Numbered from the stretch's first letter, positions 15,668 through 24,774 are shown. The stretch is DNA of 35,289 nucleotides from Ignavibacteriaceae bacterium (GCA_013388515.1 JACAFC010000150.1:1-35289); one strand, 5' to 3'. Program-made: numbers and translations. Notes: generated by a model from the letters alone, not told the origin.

Positions 15668-17125
15668 ATGGCTCGTCTTCTAATTCTTGGCGCAGGCATA
15701 TCAGGTCAAACTGCAGCACTTCATGCAAAGAAAAAACTTGGCAGCAAACATGAAGTTGTAGTCGTCTCACCAAACAGCAAGTGGAACTGGATTCCTTCTA
15801 ACATTTGGGTAGGAACCGGTTACATGAAACCCGAACAAGTTACTTTTCCATTAGAACCGGTTTACAAAAAATTAGGAATTCCGTTTTACCAGGCAAAAGC
15901 AGTAAGCATTTATCCTGAAGGTGATTCAAGCACCTCAAATGCATATGTTACAATTGAACATACATCTCAAGCAAAACTTGGGCAAACCGAAAAACTAACT
16001 TATGATTACTTAATTAATGCAACCGGTCCTAAATTAAATTTCGATGCAACAAAAGGATTGGGTCCCGGTAAAAACAGTCTTTCAGTTTGTACTTATTCAC
16101 ATGCGGATGAAACCTCAAAAGAACTTGCCAAAGTGATTGAGAAGATGAAGAAAGGTGAGAATCAAACTTTGCTAATCGGAACTGGACATGGAAACTGCAC
16201 ATGTCAAGGTGCTGCATTCGAATATCTTTTTAATGTTGAATTTGAACTGCGAAAACAAAAAGTAAGAGATAAAGCAAGAATTATTTGGATATCCAATGAA
16301 TCAGAACTTGGTGATTTTGGCATAGGCGGCATGTTTATCAGCCGCGGCGGTTATGTTACACACAGCCGAATTTTTACTGAATCGCTTTTCACTGAAAGAG
16401 GTGTTGAATGGATAACTCAAGCTCACGTAAAAGAGGTAATGAAAGGAGAAGCAGTTTATGAAAATCTTGATGGCGAAGAAAAATCGGTTAAGTTTGATTT
16501 TGGGATGCTGCTTCCTCCGTTTAGCGGTGTCGGGTTAAAAGCTTACAATAAAAATAATACTGATATCACTGCGCAAGTATTTGCACCAAATTCATTCATG
16601 CTTGTTGATGCTGATTACTCGAAAAAACCATACGAAGAATGGAAACCATCCGACTGGCCAGAAATTTACCGTTCTCCAAAGTATGATAATATTTTTGCCG
16701 TTGGAATTGCATTTGCTCCGCCGCATGCAATTTCAAAACCAATGACAAATCCAAATGGTATCCCGATATTTCCAACTCCACCAAGAACAGGAATGCCTTC
16801 GGGAGTAATGGCAAGACAAGTTGCTTTTAATATTGCCGACATGATCCATGGAAAAGAAAAAGAACCAAAGCGTAAAGCTTCTCTTGCAAATATGGGAGCT
16901 GCTTGTATTGCATCTGCAGGCGCCAATTTCTTTAAAGGTACAGCAGTTTCAATGACAATGTTTCCAATAATTCCGGATTTTGAAAAGTACCCCGATACCG
17001 GCAGAGATTTGGGATATACTTCAGGTGAAATTGGGTTGGCAGGTCATTGGATAAAACATTTTTTACATTTTGCATTCATATACAAAGCTAAAGCAAATCC
17101 ATTTTGGCGGGTAGTACCCGAATAA
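15668..17125 (+). CDS. Sulfide:quinone oxidoreductase-like FAD-dependent oxidoreductase
   Basis: 485 residues. The N-terminal FAD motif is LLILGAGISGQTAALHAKK, followed by PNSKWNWIPSNIWVGTG as in SQR/FCSD flavoproteins. The second nucleotide motif is LLIGTGHGNCTCQGAAFEY with C177 and C179, and a third Cys (C413, in NMGAACIASAG) lies near the C-terminus. Cys at these places form the flavin-linked sulfide-oxidising centre in SQR. The C-terminal amphipathic end (GLAGHWIKHFLHFAFIYKAKANPFW) fits peripheral membrane attachment. Predicted function is sulfide oxidation with transfer of electrons to quinone; the exact SQR type and substrate are not certain. A 48-residue ORF follows after 17 bases. Confidence 0.85.
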   Translation: MARLLILGAGISGQTAALHAKKKLGSKHEVVVVSPNSKWNWIPSNIWVGTGYMKPEQVTFPLEPVYKKLGIPFYQAKAVSIYPEGDSSTSNAYVTIEHTSQAKLGQTEKLTYDYLINATGPKLNFDATKGLGPGKNSLSVCTYSHADETSKELAKVIEKMKKGENQTLLIGTGHGNCTCQGAAFEYLFNVEFELRKQKVRDKARIIWISNESELGDFGIGGMFISRGGYVTHSRIFTESLFTERGVEWITQAHVKEVMKGEAVYENLDGEEKSVKFDFGMLLPPFSGVGLKAYNKNNTDITAQVFAPNSFMLVDADYSKKPYEEWKPSDWPEIYRSPKYDNIFAVGIAFAPPHAISKPMTNPNGIPIFPTPPRTGMPSGVMARQVAFNIADMIHGKEKEPKRKASLANMGAACIASAGANFFKGTAVSMTMFPIIPDFEKYPDTGRDLGYTSGEIGLAGHWIKHFLHFAFIYKAKANPFWRVVPE

Positions 17126-17142
17126 ATTTTTAGGAGATTAAA

Positions 17143-17289
17143 ATGCCAATAAGAAAACCATTCGAACAAAGTTATTATCCTCCGGTTCCAACCGGATTTA
17201 CTAAGTTCTTCAGAACAAACTTGGTTTACCAGTTCTTCCGCTTTCTTGTTCTTAACATTAAGATGTTGAGGATGGTGCGGAAGCATTGA
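17143..17289 (+). CDS. 48-residue conserved-looking small protein in the SQR-like operon
   Basis: An ATG at 17143 with AGGAG at 17132-17136 (7-base spacing) opens a 48-residue frame ending at TGA 17287-17289. The sequence begins MPIRKPFEQSYYPPVPTGF and ends in an amphipathic, aromatic and basic helix (FFRTNLVYQFFRFLVLNIKM, then LRMVRKH). No domain is recognised. The strong ribosome site, short gap and coding quality argue for a real gene. The C-terminal helix could lie on the membrane next to the SQR-like enzyme, which is inference. Confidence 0.72.
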   Translation: MPIRKPFEQSYYPPVPTGFTKFFRTNLVYQFFRFLVLNIKMLRMVRKH

Positions 17290-17332
17290 CTTTTCTTAGT
17301 TCATCAAAATATTAATTTATTAGAAGGATTAT

Positions 17333-18109
17333 ATGAAACTTCTGTCATGGAATGTGAATGGAATACGTGCTGTTCACAAAAAAGGTTTTCTTGATTGGTT
17401 CAAAAAGGAAAATCCGGATATACTTTGCATTCAGGAAACCAAAGCTCACCCAGAGCAATTGTCTGATGAACTGCTGAACGTAAATGGATACAAATCTTAT
17501 TTCTCATCTTCAGTTGTGAAAAAAGGATATAGCGGAGTTGCAATTTATTCCAAACAAGAACCAGTTAAAGTTGAACATGGATTCGGTATTAAAAAGTTTG
17601 ATGATGAAGGCAGAATTATCATAGCGGAATATAAAGAGTTTGTGCTCTTGAATATCTATTATCCAAATGGCAAAGCATCTGAAGAGCGTTTGAAATATAA
17701 GATGGAGTTTTACGATGCATTTCTGTCATACGCAAATAAGCTTGTTAAAAAGGGAAAGAAGCTTGTCATTTGCGGCGATGTGAATACAGCACATAAAGAA
17801 ATTGACATTGCTCGTCCAAAAGAAAATGAAGATGTATCCGGCTTTTTGAAAATAGAACGTGACTGGATGGACAAGTTTATTGGTGATGGTTACATCGATA
17901 CGTTTCGGGTTTTTAGTCAAGAACCAGATCAATATACCTGGTGGGATTTAGTAACACGCGCACGCGAAAGGAATGTCGGCTGGAGAATTGATTACTTTTT
18001 CATTTCCGAAAACTTCAAAAAGAATTTGACTAATGCTTTTATCTTACCCGATGTAATGGGTTCAGATCATTGCCCGATTGGTATTGAGATAAATCTGCAG
18101 GCAAAATAA
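17333..18109 (+). CDS. xth: Exodeoxyribonuclease III / AP endonuclease
   Basis: 258 residues, normal for the family. Visible EEP-nuclease motifs are [19 protein letters not shown] (metal-binding Glu), [37 protein letters not shown] (catalytic Asp/Asn), [23 protein letters not shown] and [11 protein letters not shown] (catalytic Asp-His). It cleaves DNA 5' of abasic sites and degrades 3' ends in base-excision repair. AAGGA precedes ATG 17333. A photolyase gene lies 1.6 kb downstream, but nothing else links the two repair genes. Confidence 0.95.
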   Translation: MKLLSWNVNGIRAVHKKGFLDWFKKENPDILCIQETKAHPEQLSDELLNVNGYKSYFSSSVVKKGYSGVAIYSKQEPVKVEHGFGIKKFDDEGRIIIAEYKEFVLLNIYYPNGKASEERLKYKMEFYDAFLSYANKLVKKGKKLVICGDVNTAHKEIDIARPKENEDVSGFLKIERDWMDKFIGDGYIDTFRVFSQEPDQYTWWDLVTRARERNVGWRIDYFFISENFKKNLTNAFILPDVMGSDHCPIGIEINLQAK

Positions 18110-18169
18110 GGAACCTTTTCTTTAACAAGCCTGTTACTAAGTGTAAAATATCTCCAACTCAATAACCTG

Positions 18170-19006
18170 ATGAAGAATAAAATTAGTCTGTTTACAATTG
18201 CGATTTTGCTGTTCTCCTTTATTCACCCGCTTAATAATTTATTCTCCCAGAATAGAACGAATGCAGCAGCAAAGTTAATTTTCGATTCATTTATTCCCGG
18301 AAAAGACAGCATCTTAAAAGTTGGTGTTTTATTCGAACTTGAAAAAGACTGGCACATTTACTGGAGAAATCCTGGCGACAGTGGAATCCCGACCTCAATT
18401 GAATTTATTTTGCCAAATGGATTACACAGCAGCGGTATTCAATGGCCCGTTCCTTCAATTTTTAATTATGACACAGAAGTAAATTTTGGATATGAAAATC
18501 AAGTCATGCTAATGTCTGATATTTTTATTCCAAGCAGCTATGCGTTAGGTTCTATAAAAATAACTGCAAAAATTGAGGCATTGCTTTGTAAATATATTTG
18601 CATACCCTTCGATACCATTTTGAACACTACAATTGATTTGACAAGTGATAAAACTTTAAATGATCACGCCTCGAAACTTTTTGAAGAAACAGAAAAGTTA
18701 CTACCAATTTCGAATCATAATTTAATTGCAAAAGCAAATTATGAAATTGAGAACCTTCATTTGTCCATTGATAACTTAAACGAAACCCAAATGAAGTATG
18801 ACTCTTTTTTATTTTTACCATATGAGAACGGATTATTTAGTTATACAGCAGAACAAAAAATTGTTCGAGATGGAAACCAAATTACATTGATTGTTGAACC
18901 AGCACAATTCAGAACACAAAAACCGGATTCGCTTGAAGGAATTCTTGTTATGAAAGGAAACGGCTCAATTCAAGCGTATGAAATTAAAGTACCAATTTCT
19001 CACTGA
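18170..19006 (+). CDS. Exported DsbD N-terminal (alpha) domain protein
   Basis: 278 residues. A signal peptide (KNKISLFTIAILLFSFIHPL) comes first, then an immunoglobulin-like DsbD-alpha domain with DWHIYWRNPGDSGIPTSIEF, GIQWPVPSIF and GYENQVMLMSDIFIP. The pair of Cys in ALLCKYICIPFD matches the redox pair region of the domain. Full DsbD has this domain followed by an eight-helix membrane domain and a thioredoxin domain; both are absent, and the C-terminal 100 residues are a second beta-rich section. It probably takes part in thiol transfer in the periplasm. An exported redoxin gene follows after 48 bases, a likely partner. Confidence 0.82.
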   Translation: MKNKISLFTIAILLFSFIHPLNNLFSQNRTNAAAKLIFDSFIPGKDSILKVGVLFELEKDWHIYWRNPGDSGIPTSIEFILPNGLHSSGIQWPVPSIFNYDTEVNFGYENQVMLMSDIFIPSSYALGSIKITAKIEALLCKYICIPFDTILNTTIDLTSDKTLNDHASKLFEETEKLLPISNHNLIAKANYEIENLHLSIDNLNETQMKYDSFLFLPYENGLFSYTAEQKIVRDGNQITLIVEPAQFRTQKPDSLEGILVMKGNGSIQAYEIKVPISH

Positions 19007-19054
19007 AAAGAAAGTAGTGGGTTAAAATAGTAATAAATTATCGAGGAGGATTAA

Positions 19055-19654
19055 ATGCTCAAGAAACTTGTAATAGTATTTTTTGTTTTGTTCGGATATT
19101 CCTGTTACTCGCAAACCGCAAAACTAAATGAAGCTGCTCCAAATTTTACACTTAAGGATTCATTTGGTAAAGTGCATTCATTGTCGGATTTCGAAGGAAA
19201 AATTGTTGTGCTGGAATGGATAAATTACGAATGCCCATTTGTTAAAAAACATTACAACTCAAAAAACATGCAGAACCTCCAAACCAAGTACACTAAGAAG
19301 GATATTGTGTGGCTGGCGATTTGTTCATCAGCAAAAAACAAACAAGGTAATTTTTCTAATGATGAAATTAATGAACGATCAAAAAAACATGGAGCAAAAT
19401 TTACCGCTTACCTAATTGATGAGGACGGCAAAGTCGGAAAAATGTACGGCGCTAAAACAACCCCGCACATGTATGTTATTAACAAAGAAGGTAAATTAGT
19501 TTATGCTGGTGGAATTGACGACACACGTTCTGCTGATATTGATGATATCGAGACAGCAAAAAATTTTATTACTGCTGCCTTAGAAGAGCTGCTTGCCGGT
19601 AAGCCAGTTTCAATTCAAAGCTCAAAGCCATACGGCTGCAGTGTGAAATATTAA
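19055..19654 (+). CDS. Exported redoxin / AhpC-TSA thioredoxin-fold protein
   Basis: 199 residues. A signal peptide (LKKLVIVFFVLFGYSCYSQ) precedes a TlpA/peroxiredoxin fold: APNFTLKDSFGKVHSLSDF, VVLEWINYECPFVKKHY, GKVGKMYGAKTTPHMYVINKEGKL and YAGGIDD. There is one active-site Cys (CPFV, lacking the second Cys of CxxC) and a distant C-terminal Cys in PYGCSVKY. This C-tail is typical of a group of Bacteroidota-like redoxins (recalled). GGAGG lies just before ATG 19055. Context with the DsbD-alpha gene suggests a role in envelope thiol chemistry or peroxide removal; which of the two is not decided by the sequence. Confidence 0.85.
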   Translation: MLKKLVIVFFVLFGYSCYSQTAKLNEAAPNFTLKDSFGKVHSLSDFEGKIVVLEWINYECPFVKKHYNSKNMQNLQTKYTKKDIVWLAICSSAKNKQGNFSNDEINERSKKHGAKFTAYLIDEDGKVGKMYGAKTTPHMYVINKEGKLVYAGGIDDTRSADIDDIETAKNFITAALEELLAGKPVSIQSSKPYGCSVKY

Positions 19655-19695
19655 AACTAATAAATAATCTGTAATGCGAAGATATTGCCATCATT

Positions 19696-21039
19696 ATGCT
19701 GAATGAAAAAAGAATAAGATTGCTTCAAGCCGGAACCGAAACTTCGGGTCCGGTTATTTATTGGATGAGCCGTGATCAGCGAGTCCATGATAATTGGGCA
19801 TTGCTCTTTGCACAGCAGCTTGCTTTAGAAAAGAAATTACCTCTTGCAGTTGTCTTCAATCTTGTTCCGGATTTTCTAGAAGCAACAATTCGGCAATACG
19901 GTTTTATGCTAAAAGGATTGAAAGAACTTACACTTGAACTTGAACACTACAACATTCCTTTTTTTCTTATAACCGGAAAATCCGAAGATGAAATCCCAAA
20001 GCTCATAAAAAAAATTAATGCTTCAATTCTTGTTTCCGATTTTGATCCGCTGAAAATAAAACGAATATGGAAAAGGGAAGCTGCTAAGAAAATACAGATT
20101 CCTTTCTATGAGGCAGATGCTCATAATATTGTGCCCTGTCTTCATGTTTCGGATAAGTTGGAGTTTGCTGCATACACAATTCGTCCAAAGATTATTAAAG
20201 CATTAATTGAATTCATGGATGAATTTCCTCCTCTTAAAAAAATGAAGAAAAGCGAACTGAGTTCTGATAGAATTGATTGGGACTCAGTTGTTAAATCACT
20301 CAAAATTGATTTTTCAGTTAAAGAAGTTGAGTGGATAATACCTGGAGAAAAAGCAGCATCAAAATGTTTAACAGATTTTCTTGAAAATAAGTTGGAACAT
20401 TATCACGAGCTAAGAAATGATCCAAACAAAGATGCGCAATCAAATCTATCGCCGTATTTGCACTTTGGACAAATCTCTGCGCAGCGTATTGCATTAGAGG
20501 TTGAAAAATTTGAAGCAAATACTGACTCCAAAAAATCTTTTCTTGAAGAGTTAATTATTCGCCGAGAATTGTCCGACAATTTTTGTTACTTCAACACTAA
20601 GTACGATTCCTTCGATGGATTTCCAGATTGGGCAAAAGCATCTTTGAATGAACACCGCAAAGATGAAAGAGAATTTGTTTATTCACTTGAAGAATTTGAA
20701 CAGGCAAAAACTCATGAAGATTTATGGAATGCTGCTCAAATGGAATTGCTGAAAACCGGCAAACTTCACGGCTACATGAGAATGTACTGGGCAAAAAAAA
20801 TTCTCGAGTGGTCAGAATCTCCCGAAGAAGCTCTGAGAATAGCAATTTATCTTAACGACAAATACGAATTGGATGGAAGAGATCCAAATGGTTACACAGG
20901 CTGTGCATGGTCGATTGGCGGAGTGCATGATCGTCCATGGTTTGAAAGACCGGTTTTTGGAAAAATTAGGTACATGAATAGGAATGGTGCAAAAAGCAAA
21001 TTTGACATAAACAAATACATTCAGAATCGAAAGAACTGA
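19696..21039 (+). CDS. phr: Deoxyribodipyrimidine photolyase, class II
   Basis: 447 residues. The N-terminal antenna-type domain opens with VIYWMSRDQRVHDNWALLFA, the class II hallmark. The C-terminal FAD domain has SNLSPYLHFGQISAQRIALE, FLEELIIRRELSDNFCYF, GYMRMYWAKKILEWS and DGRDPNGYTGCAWSIGGVHD, then RPWFERPVFGKIRYMN. It repairs UV-induced cyclobutane pyrimidine dimers with blue light, electrons coming from FADH-. Length is normal for class II. No clear ribosome site precedes the ATG. Presence implies exposure to light, which fits the CarH-like B12 module 14 kb upstream. Confidence 0.95.
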   Translation: MLNEKRIRLLQAGTETSGPVIYWMSRDQRVHDNWALLFAQQLALEKKLPLAVVFNLVPDFLEATIRQYGFMLKGLKELTLELEHYNIPFFLITGKSEDEIPKLIKKINASILVSDFDPLKIKRIWKREAAKKIQIPFYEADAHNIVPCLHVSDKLEFAAYTIRPKIIKALIEFMDEFPPLKKMKKSELSSDRIDWDSVVKSLKIDFSVKEVEWIIPGEKAASKCLTDFLENKLEHYHELRNDPNKDAQSNLSPYLHFGQISAQRIALEVEKFEANTDSKKSFLEELIIRRELSDNFCYFNTKYDSFDGFPDWAKASLNEHRKDEREFVYSLEEFEQAKTHEDLWNAAQMELLKTGKLHGYMRMYWAKKILEWSESPEEALRIAIYLNDKYELDGRDPNGYTGCAWSIGGVHDRPWFERPVFGKIRYMNRNGAKSKFDINKYIQNRKN

Positions 21040-21196
21040 ATATCTCTTATCTCATAACATTACACTTATCTAATTTCCATCAATTAATCCTTATGTAAAT
21101 ATTTTCATTCCGCTATTTTGAATTGGTAAAACTAACTTACTAAGGCTTAATTAATCTCAAAAAAATGCTTTTTTTTGCTCAAATAAACACTTTACT

Positions 21197-21212
21197 CGGC
21201 ACATAATTTGCC
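21197..21212 (+). promoter_or_regulatory. Candidate sigma-54 (-24/-12) promoter
   Basis: CGGCACATAATTTGCC contains GG (21198-21199) and GC (21210-21211) separated by exactly ten bases. GGCAC and TTGC fit the TGGCAC-N5-TTGC consensus; only the outermost T and A differ. It lies 55 bases before the GTG start of the sensor kinase. An activator-binding site was not identified. Confidence 0.5.
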
Positions 21213-21266
21213 TCAATATGATATCTTAGAAATTTGAACTTAAGTAAAAAGAACTCTTTCTAAGAT

Positions 21267-23300
21267 GTGAATATCATTTATAAAAATGAAATAGTAAATT
21301 CTTTACGGCTGATTAAGATGTTCATCAAGCAAATATTCTACGATAAAAAGAAAAATAAATTTCACCTTATATTTTTGATTATTTCGATTCTCTTTTTAGG
21401 CGTAGCGACTTTCCTTTTTTATTCTATAGCCTCAAGCAAATATGAAAACTCACTGAAATCTGCTCAAAGTGGAATGGAAGAATTGGTAATCAACCAGATT
21501 ACGAATTTAATCAAATTGAATTTTGATAGTTCCTCAAAAGAAATTATTGAGGAAGAAATAAAAAAAATCTCCAGCAATACCGGCATTATCAATTTAACTT
21601 TAATTAATTCTAATGACTCAGTATTGATTGATTTAAAACTTAATGGATTTAAAGAACAAAGTGATCAAAGTACATTCTTACAAAATTTTGCCTCCCAAAC
21701 CAATGATTTGTTTAAGTATTCTAAAATAATAATGCTGCCTAATTCGAAGGCGTTAAACTTGGTTTGTGATTTTAACAGGCGTCAACTAAATGATAAAATC
21801 ATCAACTTAAAAATTGAAATTGGATTAATAAGTTTTTTGTTTTTTGTTATTACTTCGCTCGCATTATTTTTTACCAGTTTGGTTATAATGCTGCCTCTTC
21901 AAAAAATATCAAACTCTGCTGTCGAAATATCATCTGGAGATTTGAGCAAAAGAATTGAGATTAATGGTAAAAATGAATTTATTGATATAGCCAATTCAAT
22001 AAATAATTTGGCAGATAATCTTCAAAAAGCTAACACACACGTTGAAAAACTTAATAAAGAATTGAAATATCAATTCCGTGATAAAATTGGAGAACTGAAT
22101 TACGAGATAAATCAAAGAAGACAAGCAGAATTCTCACTGCAGCAAAGTGAAGAACAGTTCAGACTTTTGTTTGAAATGGCGCCTATCGGAATGGTGATTA
22201 GTTCAGTATTTGGAAAAATATTAAAAGTTAATGCTGCTTTTCATACTACATTAGGATATGATGAAAAAGAAATATTGGAAAAGAAACTTAAAGATTTAAC
22301 TTATCCTGAAGATAGAGAATTAGATATTCGGTTACATGAAAAATTAATAAATGGAACTAGACCAAGTGCATATTATGAAAAAAGACTTGTAAGAAAAGAT
22401 GGCAAGATAATTCATGTTATTGTTGAAGCCGTTCTTGTTAAAAATAAGGCTGATAAACCATCTCATATCATTGAACAGGTAATTGATATTACGGAGCGAA
22501 AAAGTGTTGAAAGAGAATTAATTTTTGCAAAAGAGAAAGCGGAGGAATCGGATAGATTAAAAAGCGCTTTCCTTGCGCAAATGTCTCATGAAATACGAAC
22601 TCCATTAAATGTTATACTTACAGCGATGAGTATAATTCAAGATGAACTTAACAACACAGATGAAGATTCAAAAGAAATTATAGACTCTGTTTCAAGTGCA
22701 GGTAAAAGGCTGCAGAGGACAATTGATCTAATTCTGAATATTTCAGCGGTTCAAAGCGGCAGTTATGCTCATCAATTTGTGTCGTTGGATCTTGACAAAG
22801 AATTAACTGGTTTGCTAAGTGAATTCAAAACAATTGCTAACGAAAAGGGATTAAGCATAAGTTATACGAACAAAACCAAGAATGGTGAAATTAAAGCTGA
22901 TCATTATTCAGTCGTCCAAATTTTCCAGAATTTAATTGATAATGCTATTAAGTATACACTTAAAGGAAGTATTGATATCTATCTTGAAGAGTTAAGTAAA
23001 GATAGGCTTCAAGTAATAATAAAAGATACCGGAATTGGGATATCAAAAGATTATATAGGCAATTTATTCTCACCATTTTCACAAGAGGATGTGGGACACA
23101 AAAGGGAGTTTGAGGGTAATGGGTTAGGTTTGGCTTTGGTTAAGAAATATGTTGAGATAAATGATGCTGAGATTACTGTGGATAGCGTAAAGGATAAAGG
23201 TTCAACGTTTACAGTTGTATTCAATAAAAAACCTTTAACAAAAAATAAATCTAAAAATATTCCTTTAAATGAATCTAATCGAGTAAGTCAACACGCCTGA
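21267..23300 (+). CDS. Membrane PAS sensor histidine kinase
   Basis: 677 residues from GTG 21267; ATG 21318 is an alternative that keeps all domains. There are two membrane helices (about 33-53 and 184-208) enclosing a 130-residue extracytoplasmic sensor region without a recognised motif. A HAMP linker, a coiled coil and one PAS domain (about 290-412, FEMAPIGMVIS through IIEQVIDITERK) follow. The kinase core has FLAQMSHEIRTPLN (H441), QIFQNLIDNAIKYT (N559), KDTGIGIS (D587) and GNGLGLALVKKY. No response regulator is adjacent, so it is an orphan kinase here. The upstream 227 bases carry an A7-TGC-T8 hairpin-like run and a sigma-54-like promoter. Signal and output are unknown. Confidence 0.92.
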   Translation: MNIIYKNEIVNSLRLIKMFIKQIFYDKKKNKFHLIFLIISILFLGVATFLFYSIASSKYENSLKSAQSGMEELVINQITNLIKLNFDSSSKEIIEEEIKKISSNTGIINLTLINSNDSVLIDLKLNGFKEQSDQSTFLQNFASQTNDLFKYSKIIMLPNSKALNLVCDFNRRQLNDKIINLKIEIGLISFLFFVITSLALFFTSLVIMLPLQKISNSAVEISSGDLSKRIEINGKNEFIDIANSINNLADNLQKANTHVEKLNKELKYQFRDKIGELNYEINQRRQAEFSLQQSEEQFRLLFEMAPIGMVISSVFGKILKVNAAFHTTLGYDEKEILEKKLKDLTYPEDRELDIRLHEKLINGTRPSAYYEKRLVRKDGKIIHVIVEAVLVKNKADKPSHIIEQVIDITERKSVERELIFAKEKAEESDRLKSAFLAQMSHEIRTPLNVILTAMSIIQDELNNTDEDSKEIIDSVSSAGKRLQRTIDLILNISAVQSGSYAHQFVSLDLDKELTGLLSEFKTIANEKGLSISYTNKTKNGEIKADHYSVVQIFQNLIDNAIKYTLKGSIDIYLEELSKDRLQVIIKDTGIGISKDYIGNLFSPFSQEDVGHKREFEGNGLGLALVKKYVEINDAEITVDSVKDKGSTFTVVFNKKPLTKNKSKNIPLNESNRVSQHA

Positions 23301-23346
23301 TTATTTAATTCACTTATTGTTTTTACTAAAGCACATCAATTAATTT

Positions 23347-23865
23347 ATGCAAATATCTCAAGCCGAAACGAAAAACTACGGTTGGATGCATTATCTAAAG
23401 CTTTGGCTGCCTAGCTTAATAATGTTGCCAATTATGCTTTGGTTAGTATTCAACAGAGGAACTTACACTTGGATTGACAATGCCGACCTAGTAATACATG
23501 AGGCTGGGCATTTCTTTTTCAAGCTCTTTGGCAAATTCATTTATACTCTTGGTGGAACGCTGATGCAGATAATATTGCCCTCGATTATTGTGTGGCATTT
23601 TTGGAGAAACTCGTATAGAGCAGGAGCGCAAATAGGAATGCTGTGGTTGGGACAAAACTTTATAAATATAAGCGTATATTCAGCCGATGCTCAGGCTCAG
23701 GCACTGCCTCTGCTAGGAGGAAATAGTGTCTATCATGATTGGACTTACCTATTGAGCGAGACACATCTATTACAATATGATGCCGAAGTGGGGTATTTCT
23801 TTTTTGGAATTGCCATAATCATTTTTATTATATCAATTTTATTACCACTTATTATTCAAGAATAA
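23347..23865 (+). CDS. Small polytopic membrane protein with HEAGH motif
   Basis: 172 residues with about four hydrophobic helices (about 18-38, 58-82, 90-105 and 148-170). NADLVIHEAGHFFFKLFGKFIY contains H-E-x-x-H in a helix beginning near residue 50, as in the zinc site of M50 (site-2-type) membrane proteases. GGTLMQIILPSIIVWHFW and a mid-protein DWTYLLSETHLLQYD follow. The NPDG segment that supplies the third ligand in classical M50 is not found. It may be a minimal membrane metalloprotease or a family in which the motif serves another purpose. It starts 46 bases after the sensor kinase and could share its transcript. Confidence 0.65.
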   Translation: MQISQAETKNYGWMHYLKLWLPSLIMLPIMLWLVFNRGTYTWIDNADLVIHEAGHFFFKLFGKFIYTLGGTLMQIILPSIIVWHFWRNSYRAGAQIGMLWLGQNFINISVYSADAQAQALPLLGGNSVYHDWTYLLSETHLLQYDAEVGYFFFGIAIIIFIISILLPLIIQE

Positions 23866-23906
23866 ATCTTATTTTTCGCATCAAATTTATTTTAAGGTTT
23901 ATTTCA

Positions 23907-24737
23907 ATGGGAAGAGTCCTGTTTGTGATATTTATTTTTTGTTCAATCCATGCACAAGATGGTTTGCTAAAATCATACTACCCCAATGGAAAAATTCAAT
24001 CAGAAATCAATTTTAGAGATAGCATACGCGATGGCGAGGCAAAATACTACTCTGAAGATGGAGTACTTATTGAGGAAAGAATATACAATAACGGAAAAAT
24101 TGAAGGACCTGTAAAAATTTATTCATCGAATGGGAAGCTTAAAGAAATTTTTATAATTGAAAATGGAAGAAGAGAAGGTCCAACTAGTATTTATGATGAA
24201 AATGGAAATTTCTTAATGGATATTTATTATGAGTCGGGCAAACTTCTTATACCTGCTGGAAGCGAAGAATTGTATGCCAGCACAACCGTTAATAATGGAA
24301 ACCGAACCGTTGAAAAAATATCAAGTGATAATGAAACAACGCTCAGAACTGAATCATCCAATACGAATAATAGTGAATTATCTCTCCCACCAATTCTAGA
24401 GGAAGAGAAACAAGAAAATAATGATACATACCTTTCAGATATAGAAGTTTTACCCGAACCAGTTGGAGGAATGGAAAGTATTTATAAAAAACTTATTTAT
24501 CCATCGGCTGCTAAAAAAAATAATGTGATTGGGGTTGTTAAAATTCAGGCCTACATCGATGAGTATGGTGAAGTCAACGATGCACTGGTGGTTGAGGGTA
24601 TTGGCTCGGGCTGCGATGATGTTGCAAGAAATGCAATATATTTTGCTCGATTTAAACCCGGAGTGCAAAGAGGGAAAATTGTTAAATCTACATTAATCAT
24701 CCCCATTAAATTTAATCCTCAGATGAATCAAAATTAG
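23907..24737 (+). CDS. Exported MORN-repeat protein with C-terminal TonB domain
   Basis: 276 residues. A signal peptide (GRVLFVIFIFCSIHAQ) precedes about four MORN/YwqK-type repeats (YYPNGKIQSE, YYSEDGVLIEE, IYSSNGKLKE, IYDENGNFLMD). An Asn/Ser-rich linker (about 125-165) follows, then a TonB_C domain: LPEPVGGMESIYKKLIYPSAAKKNN, VIGVVKIQAYIDEYGEV and ARFKPGVQRGKIV. Such fusions are common in Bacteroidota and their relatives. Without a membrane anchor the TonB-like domain is presumably a periplasmic interaction module, not an energy transducer. No ExbB/ExbD genes are adjacent. Confidence 0.85.
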   Translation: MGRVLFVIFIFCSIHAQDGLLKSYYPNGKIQSEINFRDSIRDGEAKYYSEDGVLIEERIYNNGKIEGPVKIYSSNGKLKEIFIIENGRREGPTSIYDENGNFLMDIYYESGKLLIPAGSEELYASTTVNNGNRTVEKISSDNETTLRTESSNTNNSELSLPPILEEEKQENNDTYLSDIEVLPEPVGGMESIYKKLIYPSAAKKNNVIGVVKIQAYIDEYGEVNDALVVEGIGSGCDDVARNAIYFARFKPGVQRGKIVKSTLIIPIKFNPQMNQN

Positions 24738-24739
24738 GC

Positions 24740-24774
24740 AACAATTATTTTTCTCTATGGCATCGGTAATTGTT
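24740..24774 (+). terminator. AT-only hairpin after the MORN-TonB gene
   Basis: AACAATTA (24740-24747) is exactly complementary to TAATTGTT (24767-24774) across a 19-base loop, starting 3 bases after the stop codon. The stem is weak, so a terminator role is tentative. No known Mg2+ leader element was recognised in the rest of the gap before mgtE. Confidence 0.25.

Noticed and set aside
17044-17286. 80-codon - strand frame opposite the SQR-like 3' end and the small ORF
   Set aside because: The + strand 48-residue ORF has a strong ribosome site and fits the operon; this frame has neither.
21159-21176. A7-TGC-T8 run as a terminator after the photolyase gene
   Set aside because: It has no GC pair in the stem and lies 120 bases after the stop codon; homopolymer chance is likely.
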